NCBI GenBank assembly: GCA_017451545.1
Contig: JAFTOB010000049.1
Coordinates: forward strand, 1 to 35,550
Length of the DNA: 35,550 nucleotides
Source of the DNA: Clostridia bacterium
GTDB taxonomy: Bacteria > Bacillota > Clostridia > Oscillospirales > CAG-272
Reading direction: 5' to 3'
The notes beneath the pieces were generated by a model. The model did not search any database, was not told where the DNA came from, and was given only the letters and a program-made list of their open reading frames with translations. Shown here piece by piece: positions 19,301 to 25,263 of this stretch. Both the position numbers and the translations under genes were made by a program. The stretch's first letter is position 1; every line of letters begins with the position of its first letter.

Positions 19301-20781
19301 TCGTTGGTAGCGAGTGGGTAGTTGATGCTTGGACCGTTGCTGATCTGTGGGTCAAGACTCACATCGACTTCCAGACCGAGGGCAGAGGCTTCAATGACGT
19401 TATCAAGTCTATCGACGGTCTCTTCACCGAGGACGAGTACGTAATCGTAAAGGCTGTTTACGAGGAGTACGCTGCATACGTTGCAACCGCAAAGGCAGAG
19501 CTTGAGACTCTCTTTGCCGAGCTCTCCGATTACTTCACTCTCACCGAGGGTGTATATGACTTCAACATCACTCTCATCACCGACGTTCTGCCTCTTGAGA
19601 CTCTCGAGGGCAAGTACACCGGTACTGAGGGCTGGCTCGCAGCTTACGCTGTTACCGACGAGGCTAACATCACCGATGCTGACCTCAAGGCACTTGCGCA
19701 GCAGTTCGACGCTGACCTCACCGCAGTTATGACCGAGCTCAACGCTCTCAAGGCTTCCTACGAGGCTGACCTTGCCGCTCTTGACTTCGACAACAAGCTT
19801 CTCGCTCTCGAGTCCGGCACTCTCACCATCTACAGCAACTACGTTGGCGATCTTGCAGATCTCCGCGCAGCATACAATGCATTCGCTGACAAGTACTTCC
19901 TGGGCAACAACAGCTCTGAGGCATTTGCAAACAGCATGCAGTTCACCGCTCTTAACATCTACGTAAAGAGACTTGAGGCTCTTGAGGCTCAGGTTCGTCT
20001 CCTTGAGGATGCTAAGAAGGCTGACGCCAACGAGTTCATTGCCGCTGTTGAGGCAATTCTCGCAGGTGGCGTTACTACCGATGATTACCAGGCAATTGTT
20101 GATGCTCTCGATATGTTCGCTGAGTGGTCCGCTAACATCGACACCACTTACGAGACCATGTTCGACGGTATCTATCTGACCGGTGAGCTTCTCGGCGCAA
20201 ACGGCGACCTCGTTGACGCTAAGGCTTCTATCGATGAGATCATGGATCTTCTCGAGACCGCTAAGGATGCTATCGCAGATCTCGGCGCAGCCGAGTCTCC
20301 CGCTATCAACTACACCGACAAGACTGCTCTTGATGCTTACAAGGCACTCTACGATGCAGCTGTAGCAGCAGTTGAGGCATTCAAGACCGCAAACGGCAGC
20401 CTTGGTACCACCACTCTTGCTGACGAGTACAGAATTACCGAGGCAGAGCAGGCTATCATCGCTAACGCAAAGGTTGAGATCGACTCCTACGGTTATCTCT
20501 GCAAGGCATACGAGGCATATAACGAGGCATACGGTAAGTACATTGCTGACCAGGGACTTGATCTTGAGGATGAGTTCAAGGTTGAGCTTGAGGCTACCAT
20601 TGCCAACATTAAGGGTCTTGTAGCTTCCGGCGCTGCTGACACCACTGTTCAGGCAGCTACCGACCGTCTCGCATCCGAGCTTGACACCATCGTCAAGGAG
20701 GCCGGCAATATCGGCGGAAGCGAAGCTCCCGATCCCGATGACACAGATCCTGACATCTATCCCGAGGGAACCAATCCCTAA
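16309..20781 (+). CDS. Giant alpha-helical surface lipoprotein
   Basis: The product is 1490 residues. It has a lipoprotein signal with lipobox FAAGC near residue 29, so it is exported and lipid-anchored. The mature N-terminus is an Ala/Gln heptad coiled coil (AADQAAEAAKQAQ). Then come at least seven short units of the YYTKTEIDAKF or YVTKDELAGEL type (up to about residue 290), the kind seen in trimeric phage-fibre and surface-adhesin stalks. The rest is long, acidic and mostly helical, with FIVAR-like stretches and a Pro/Asp-rich tail. There is no sortase motif or C-terminal membrane helix. GGAGG seven bases before 16309 fixes the start. Codon use differs sharply from its neighbours (GCT/GCA Ala, AAG, TAC, AGA/CGT), indicating very high expression. 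It is a single transcription unit with a strong terminator. Function is unknown; adhesin or structural surface layer is my guess. Confidence 0.85.
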   Translation: MLISTKNGKTGIVRAIALAICVVMLVAFAAGCSDEHAQSLANAAQTAADQAAEAAKQAQEAAKQAQGTADQAIKDAASANSNANSKFTEAQVEAAILEILKDYVKAEDAATKAELEDVSKQLANYLTEDAVKALISAAAASKDDLDAAKEEILDEVSKIVTNLEGYYNKSAIDAFLAKYYTSEEIDTALADYYVKSKVDELVAGAIDPTELAAAIGTSEEEVKELIATYVDPTELATELAKYYTKTEIDAKFLANEEAMKEFVEEQLKSYVTKDELAGELQFLSGELNALGGQLRQLQSKLIETADKTLADAEAYARSLVEAYNDLTPVVAEKYLELLAHQEAYIDANGYLYDAEGLKAVYNKYNYATVLLIRATSQEAIDAVMDIVKESVDGVDTILDQLYDALVAVEATKIEGINGEKYIAIATGTFTEDSGAAIDECLALLDKALANGITVEELNAYPEMALETATKAYDAEYTRLENAKYAADNSVYAQAVVYDANRTYYKLEGGVYTAVAAAEVNDTNYSNYYVVEKTAVNNLVNALEDWAEYKKEETVKTVEALYAKLSAAEVAYYAWMDEYFEAYEDEANPNIARLIPGWATTYKDASNHWAVLAGIDELIEDYLAKINDLLGESKTGWDKNDTVLYTWLETITALVTELEADDDTYGFISVYPDLKTRYEDLLAAEEYADAANDLYLAFIDETSGKSVYGYLVDLVALDREITNYKQYGICMETYNAWFFDATTGYPNTDEANRLAIVNSNEATPDLDNEVAAASARFVQLKQAAEMAEEIINPAIDAFYDAEGNVKVTYKDMDALEALWYSINGKPATETEPAVKGWLQIFDIPSDPRANGYFASNYNMVDHDKLIAALEACQNVIGEILADPDVIAFSGMIAALQETWFEDDYQLYYYNDYVTARNLYTTWANRWEINDITLETFNGGTQQGEVDNIGALFKFLNTVGTAVENELKVAIETDTINGVKYAIFNTEMAKFADGDYKPALVGSEWVVDAWTVADLWVKTHIDFQTEGRGFNDVIKSIDGLFTEDEYVIVKAVYEEYAAYVATAKAELETLFAELSDYFTLTEGVYDFNITLITDVLPLETLEGKYTGTEGWLAAYAVTDEANITDADLKALAQQFDADLTAVMTELNALKASYEADLAALDFDNKLLALESGTLTIYSNYVGDLADLRAAYNAFADKYFLGNNSSEAFANSMQFTALNIYVKRLEALEAQVRLLEDAKKADANEFIAAVEAILAGGVTTDDYQAIVDALDMFAEWSANIDTTYETMFDGIYLTGELLGANGDLVDAKASIDEIMDLLETAKDAIADLGAAESPAINYTDKTALDAYKALYDAAVAAVEAFKTANGSLGTTTLADEYRITEAEQAIIANAKVEIDSYGYLCKAYEAYNEAYGKYIADQGLDLEDEFKVELEATIANIKGLVASGAADTTVQAATDRLASELDTIVKEAGNIGGSEAPDPDDTDPDIYPEGTNP

Positions 20782-20820
20782 TCGGATCGGAAATTTTAAA
20801 GTAATAAATTAAATTACTTA

Positions 20821-20851
20821 GGGGACAGCCGCAAGGCTGTCCCCGTTTTTT
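20821..20851 (+). terminator. Terminator of the giant lipoprotein gene
   Basis: A perfect 10-bp stem GGGGACAGCC/GGCTGTCCCC with a GCAA tetraloop (20821-20844) is followed by G and six T. Confidence 0.95.
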
Positions 20852-20884
20852 GATTTGTCTATAGGGCTTTTATTGCAAAAAACC

Positions 20885-20913
20885 TTGACAGAATAAGAAA
20901 AATAGCATATAAT
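20885..20913 (+). promoter_or_regulatory. Promoter of the aspartokinase gene
   Basis: TTGACA (20885-20890) and TATAAT (20908-20913) with a 17-bp spacer form a full consensus promoter. The leader is only about 45 bases, too short for a lysine riboswitch, and none is visible. Confidence 0.9.
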
Positions 20914-20963
20914 ATAGTATTATAAGTTTAGATTTTAACTTTCACATGTACAAGGAGAACACC

Positions 20964-22286
20964 ATGGCACTCAAGGTAGTTAAATTCGGCGGAAGCTCTT
21001 TGGCTGATGCCGAGCATTTCAAGCAGGTCGCTTCAATAATCAAAGCGGACAAGGACAGAAGATACGTTGTTCCTTCTGCTCCCGGCAAGCGTTTTTCGGG
21101 AGACGAGAAGGTGACCGATATGCTTTATGCCTGCTATAATGCTGTTCGAGCGGGCGAAAATATCGATGAGCTTTACGGAAAGATTTGCGACAGATATAAT
21201 TCCATTATAGAAGGTCTTGGGCTTGATTTCGATATTTCGGGTGAGCTGAACTACGTTAAGAATACTATTCTCGGCGGTCACTCGGGCCGCGATTATGCCG
21301 CCAGCCGCGGCGAATATCTGAACGGTCTGATCCTTGCAAAGTATCTCGGTTTTGATTTTATTGATGCCGAAAACGTTATTTATTTCAAGGACGATGGCAC
21401 CTTTGATGCCGAGCTGACCCGTCAGGAGCTGAGCTCCGAGCTTGACCGTCACGAGTACGCGGTCATTCCCGGATTTTACGGAATTATGCCCAACGGAACC
21501 ATCAAGACATTTTCGCGCGGAGGCTCCGATATTACCGGCTCCATCGTCGCGGGTGCGGCTGACGCCACACTCTACGAAAACTGGACCGACGTTTCGGGCT
21601 TTATGACGGCTGATCCTCGCATCGTAACTGATCCTGTTTCCATCAGAACCGTTACTTATCACGAGCTCCGCGAGCTTTCTTATATGGGCGCGACCGTTCT
21701 GCACGATGAGTCCATCTTCCCCGTGCGTGCCGCATCAATTCCGATCAACATCAAGAACACCAACGATCCCGCCGCTCCCGGTACTATGATCGTTGAGACG
21801 ACTACCGATTACGATAAAGATCGCATCATTACCGGTATTGCCGGAAAGTGCGGATTCTCGGTCATTACCATTGAGGCCGAGAGAATGAATACCACTATCG
21901 GCTTCTCCCGCCGCGTGCTTGAGGTGCTTGAGGACTTTAATATCAACGTTGAGCATATTCCGACGGGAATCGACACTATGGGTGTTGTGGTTCGCACCGA
22001 GGAGCTTGAGGGCTGCCGCGAAAAGCTGTTCAACTCGCTCAACCGAGCGGTCAAGCCCAATATGCTGACCATTGAGGACGGACTTGCGCTGATCGCGGTC
22101 GTCGGACGCGGTATGGTCAATGCGAAGGGAACTGCTGCCAGAGTGTTTGACGCCGTTTCTTCCGCGGACATCAATATTCGTATGATCGACCAAGGCTCCA
22201 GCGAGCTTAACATTATTCTCGGTGTGGACGAGGATCATTATAAGGACACGATCCGCGCGATCTACAACGAATTTTACGGAAAATAA
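20964..22286 (+). CDS. Aspartate kinase
   Basis: Aspartokinase phosphorylates aspartate, the entry to lysine, threonine, methionine and diaminopimelate synthesis. The 440-residue protein opens with VVKFGGSSLAD. It contains VVPSAPGKRFSGDEKVTDMLY and FSRGGSDITGSIVA of the amino acid kinase fold, then tandem ACT domains from about residue 290 (GFSVITIEAERMN and ALIAVVGRGM) that give allosteric feedback. Length and the SAPGKRF segment fit the Clostridia monofunctional type. AAGGAG at 20952-20957 lies after an in-frame ATG at 20946 and six bases before 20964, so 20964 is the start. It stands alone; asd, dapA and hom are not adjacent. Which end product inhibits it cannot be read. Confidence 0.96.
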   Translation: MALKVVKFGGSSLADAEHFKQVASIIKADKDRRYVVPSAPGKRFSGDEKVTDMLYACYNAVRAGENIDELYGKICDRYNSIIEGLGLDFDISGELNYVKNTILGGHSGRDYAASRGEYLNGLILAKYLGFDFIDAENVIYFKDDGTFDAELTRQELSSELDRHEYAVIPGFYGIMPNGTIKTFSRGGSDITGSIVAGAADATLYENWTDVSGFMTADPRIVTDPVSIRTVTYHELRELSYMGATVLHDESIFPVRAASIPINIKNTNDPAAPGTMIVETTTDYDKDRIITGIAGKCGFSVITIEAERMNTTIGFSRRVLEVLEDFNINVEHIPTGIDTMGVVVRTEELEGCREKLFNSLNRAVKPNMLTIEDGLALIAVVGRGMVNAKGTAARVFDAVSSADINIRMIDQGSSELNIILGVDEDHYKDTIRAIYNEFYGK

Positions 22287-22307
22287 TAGGATATCAGTAA
22301 TTTTTAC

Positions 22308-22336
22308 TTGACAAAATCAAGGTTTTATTGTATAAT
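22308..22336 (+). promoter_or_regulatory. Promoter of the T-box leader and acyl-CoA ligase gene
   Basis: TTGACA (22308-22313) and TATAAT (22331-22336) are separated by 17 bp, placing the start near 22343. It lies 22 bases after the aspartokinase stop; no terminator is seen between. Confidence 0.9.
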
Positions 22337-22342
22337 TCTCTT

Positions 22343-22614
22343 ATATTTTTATTGGCGATACGGAAAATAGCCGTTTGCGTGACGCGACAGAGAGAGGTCG
22401 GTTGGTGCGAGACCTTGCGGAGCGTGTTCGGCAGCTCATTTCCGTCAGGGCTCGGCCCACGCTTGCCGAAGAAAGCCGCGAGTCGGTGATTAGAACGGCA
22501 CGTTTGCCCCGCGTTATGGGGATCGAGAGCATACGCGCTGTGTTTGGCGTGTATGAAACCGGGTGGTACCGCGAAATTTTTCGTCCCGGAGGCATTGCCT
22601 CCGGGACTTTTTTT
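22343..22614 (+). promoter_or_regulatory. T-box riboswitch (tRNA-sensing leader)
   Basis: All main T-box parts are present. Stem I is closed by ACGGAAA (22360-22366) with TTTCCGT (22439-22445). Distal elements AGAGAG (22389-22394) and GGTTGGTG (22400-22407) follow, with a GGTC/GACC helix. The T-box GGGTGGTACCGCG is at 22561-22573. The terminator is GTCCCGGAGGC/GCCTCCGGGAC (22583-22607) with seven T. The antiterminator bulge is TGGT (22564-22567); its variable T calls for a tRNA with discriminator A, which excludes this genome's tRNA-Gly (discriminator T). The specifier codon is not certain by eye: TTC (Phe, 22427-22429) fits one fold of the specifier loop, and GTG or GTT (Val, 22424-22428) fit others. 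Uncharged tRNA would prevent termination and switch on the downstream ligase gene. Confidence 0.93.
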
Positions 22615-22645
22615 CGGAGAGCACTCAACGAAAGGACCATGCACT

Positions 22646-24307
22646 ATGGAATTTATCAACATGACTATCGGCGAATGGATGGATAAGATCGCCGATGAAC
22701 ACCCCGACCAGCCTGCGGTCATTTTTACACACGATTTTGACTACAAGCGCACATACCGTGAATTCAACGACGAGGCCCACACAATTGCCAAGGCGTTTCT
22801 TGCTATGGGAATCAGGAAGGGAGACCACGTTGCGATCTGGGCGACCAACTATCCCCAGTGGCAGCTGACGCTTTTTGCCTGCGCCAAGATCGGTGCGGTG
22901 CTTGTTACCGTGAACACGGGCTACAAGATCCACGAGGCCGAGTATCTGCTCAAGCAGTCGGATACCAAGATGCTCGTTATGTGCGACGGCTTCAAGGATA
23001 CGAGCTACGTTGATATTATGAACCGCCTTTGCCCCGGAATCGAGACCGGCGATCGGGCGAATATAGAGTCGAAGCGTCTGCCCGTGCTCAAGAAGATCGT
23101 GACCATCGACGAGGAGAGCCACGCGGGAATGTACAATTGGCGAGAGCTTTACGCCATGGCCGATCAGGTCAGCGACGAGGAGTACACCGAGGCGCGAAAG
23201 GGTCAGGATCCCCACGACGTTGTCAATATGCAGTATACCTCGGGAACCACCGGCTTCCCCAAGGGCGTTATGCTGACTCATTATAATATTCTGAACAACG
23301 GAAAGACCATTGGCGACCGTATGAAGTTCAGCGAAAAGGACCGCCTTTGCATTACGGTTCCGCTTTATCATTGCTTCGGGCTCGTGCTTGCTACTATGGC
23401 CAGCATTACCCACGCCACCACTATGGTGCCCGTGAAGTATTACAGTCCCATCAAGGTGCTGGAGGCTCTGCAGAATGCGAAATGCACCGCAGTTCACGGC
23501 GTTCCCACTATGTTTATAGCGATGCTTGAGCATCCGAGATTTTCCGAGTTCAAGTTCTGCCTGCGCACCGGAATTATGGCGGGCTCACCCTGCCCCATTA
23601 AGGTTATGCAGCAGGTGGTGGACGATATGGGAATGCGCGAGATCACCATCGTTTACGGTCAGACCGAGGCGTCGCCCGGTTGCACTCAGACCACTACCGA
23701 CGATAGCCTCGAGCGCCGCGTAAGCACCGTTGGCCGCTCCTTCCCGGGAGTTGAGACCAAGATCGTCGATCCCGAGACGGGCGAGACTCTGGGTCCCGGT
23801 CAGGTGGGCGAGTTCTGCGCCCGCGGATACAACGTTATGAAGGGCTATTACAAGATGCCCGAGGCCACGGCGCAGGCAATCGACAAGGACGGCTGGCTTC
23901 ATACCGGCGACCTTGCCACGGTTGACGCCGAGGGCTACTACAAGATCACGGGTCGAATCAAGGATATGATCATCCGCGGCGGCGAGAACATTTACCCCAA
24001 GGAGATCGAGGACTTTATTTACACTCATCCGAAGGTCAGCGACGTGCAGGTCGTCGGCGTGCCCAGCAAGGCCTACGGCGAGGAGATCATGGCCTTCGTT
24101 ATTCCCAAGGAGGGTGAGGAGCTGACCGAAAAGGAGATCAAGGATTACGTGCTGGCTTCCATGGCCAAGCATAAGGTTCCTTCCTTCGTTTCGTTCATCA
24201 GCGAGTTCCCAATGAACGGCGCGGGAAAGATACTGAAATACAAGCTGCGCGAGATGGCTATTGAGGAAAAGAATCTCCACGATGCGGCATCCATTGAAAC
24301 CGCTTAA
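22646..24307 (+). CDS. AMP-forming acyl-CoA ligase under T-box control
   Basis: This 553-residue adenylate-forming enzyme would activate a carboxylic acid with ATP and transfer it to CoA in the cytoplasm. The P-loop motif YTSGTTGFPKG is at residues 197-207. YGQTEASPG, then GWLHTGDLA, GRIKDMIIRGGENIYPKEIE, and the catalytic C-terminal Lys528 in NGAGKILKYKLRE follow in the usual order. There is no signal peptide or membrane segment. It resembles medium-chain or FadD-type ligases; the acid is not identifiable from sequence. AAAGGA nine bases before the ATG at 22646 supports this start; an upstream in-frame ATG lies within the T-box. Regulation by a T-box is very unusual for this family and ties the enzyme to an amino acid, perhaps by activating a branched-chain or aryl acid precursor. 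Confidence 0.93.
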   Translation: MEFINMTIGEWMDKIADEHPDQPAVIFTHDFDYKRTYREFNDEAHTIAKAFLAMGIRKGDHVAIWATNYPQWQLTLFACAKIGAVLVTVNTGYKIHEAEYLLKQSDTKMLVMCDGFKDTSYVDIMNRLCPGIETGDRANIESKRLPVLKKIVTIDEESHAGMYNWRELYAMADQVSDEEYTEARKGQDPHDVVNMQYTSGTTGFPKGVMLTHYNILNNGKTIGDRMKFSEKDRLCITVPLYHCFGLVLATMASITHATTMVPVKYYSPIKVLEALQNAKCTAVHGVPTMFIAMLEHPRFSEFKFCLRTGIMAGSPCPIKVMQQVVDDMGMREITIVYGQTEASPGCTQTTTDDSLERRVSTVGRSFPGVETKIVDPETGETLGPGQVGEFCARGYNVMKGYYKMPEATAQAIDKDGWLHTGDLATVDAEGYYKITGRIKDMIIRGGENIYPKEIEDFIYTHPKVSDVQVVGVPSKAYGEEIMAFVIPKEGEELTEKEIKDYVLASMAKHKVPSFVSFISEFPMNGAGKILKYKLREMAIEEKNLHDAASIETA

Positions 24308-24351
24308 GCGTGAGACGTTGCCTTCCTGCGGTTGAGGAGATCTGCTCACGC
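24308..24351 (+). other. Hairpin upstream of leader copy B
   Basis: GCGTGAG (24308-24314), immediately after the ligase stop codon, is exactly complementary to CTCACGC (24345-24351), which is part of the repeated element. There is no T tract. It would fold the beginning of element copy B into a long-range stem. Confidence 0.4.
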
Positions 24352-24452
24352 AAGGTAAAAACGCTTTCGGATTAAAGATCCGATCCGCGAGGCGGCCGAG
24401 TTTTTCGAAAAAATATTTTTGCCGCTGTACGGGCGGCGGAAGGGAATTTGAT
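24345..24452 (+). repeat. Repeated leader element, copy B
   Basis: This is the second copy of the element at 9185-9290, with 48 of 51 bases identical over 24346-24396 and weaker similarity up to the start codon. CGGAT (24368-24372) pairs with ATCCG (24378-24382). GCCGC (24421-24425) pairs with GCGGC (24433-24437) in the position where copy A has its CCGCC/GGCGG hairpin. As in copy A, it ends at the ribosome binding site of the next gene. Confidence 0.7.
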
Positions 24453-25259
24453 ATGAAGCTTTCGTTTTCAACACTCGCGTGCCCCGATTGGAGCTTTCGC
24501 GAGGTTTATGCCGCCGCGGCCGATCTGGGCTACGACGGAATAGAGATCCGCGGCATTGCCGACGAGATCTATGCGCCCCATATTGTTAATTTTTCCGATG
24601 AAAAAATAGAGAGAGCCAAGGCTCACCTGACCAAGCGCGGGCTTGAGATCCCCATGCTGACCAGCAACGCATCGGTGCTTGACGGCGGCGATTTTGAGGC
24701 CTGCAAAAAGGAGATCCGCGATTATTGCGAGCTGGCTCAAAAGCTGGGCGTTCCCTACGTGCGCGTTTTGATGGAAAAGACTCCCGGTCCCGTTATTGCG
24801 CCCGATTTTGATTACGCGGTGAAGAAATACCGCGAGCTGTGCGCTGTGGCCGCTGAGTATAGCGTGACCCTTCTGACCGAGACAAACGGCTTTTTGGCCG
24901 AAAGTGCGGTTTGCGCACGCTTTATGAAGTCGGTGGGCGCGGAAAACGCAGGTCTGATCTGGGACGTTCACCATCCTTACAGATTTTTCGGCGAGACGCC
25001 CGCGCAGACGGCCGCAAACATCGGCGCCTACGTCAAGCACGTGCATTTCAAGGATTCGGTGAAGGGAAGTAACGGCCGCGTGACCTATATGCTGACGGGC
25101 TACGGAGATTTCCCCTTTGAGGAGGTCATCGACGAGCTGAAGCGGCTGGGCTACGACGGATATCTCTCCTACGAGTGGGTCAAGCGTTGGTCCCGCGAGC
25201 TGGCCGAGCCCGGCGTGGCGCTCTACCAGTATATCAGCTATATAAAGAGCCTGATCTGA
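24453..25259 (+). CDS. Sugar phosphate isomerase/epimerase-type TIM-barrel protein
   Basis: The 268-residue protein belongs to the xylose isomerase-like/AP-endonuclease 2 barrel superfamily. It starts MKLSFSTLACPDWSF and has LGYDGIEIRG. Metal-ligand-like residues follow in barrel order: Glu in LLTETNGF, Asp/His in IWDVHHPYRF, His in VKHVHFKDS and Glu in YLSYEWVKRW. This pattern fits hydroxypyruvate isomerase, tagatose epimerase and inosose dehydratase relatives; the substrate is unknown. AAGGG about nine bases before the ATG is the ribosome binding site. The leader is repeat copy B. The next gene starts four bases after the stop, so the two are coupled. Confidence 0.88.
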   Translation: MKLSFSTLACPDWSFREVYAAAADLGYDGIEIRGIADEIYAPHIVNFSDEKIERAKAHLTKRGLEIPMLTSNASVLDGGDFEACKKEIRDYCELAQKLGVPYVRVLMEKTPGPVIAPDFDYAVKKYRELCAVAAEYSVTLLTETNGFLAESAVCARFMKSVGAENAGLIWDVHHPYRFFGETPAQTAANIGAYVKHVHFKDSVKGSNGRVTYMLTGYGDFPFEEVIDELKRLGYDGYLSYEWVKRWSRELAEPGVALYQYISYIKSLI

Positions 25260-25263
25260 AGAT

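Noticed and set aside
16303-19362. Minus-strand frame of 1019 codons opposite the giant lipoprotein gene
   Set aside because: It is a shadow of the strong codon bias (GAG, GCT, CTC) of the plus-strand gene, and it has no ribosome binding site or recognisable protein.
22430-22432. GGC as a glycine specifier codon in the T-box
   Set aside because: The antiterminator bulge T needs a discriminator A, but the tRNA-Gly in this window has T, and pairing below the codon is poor.
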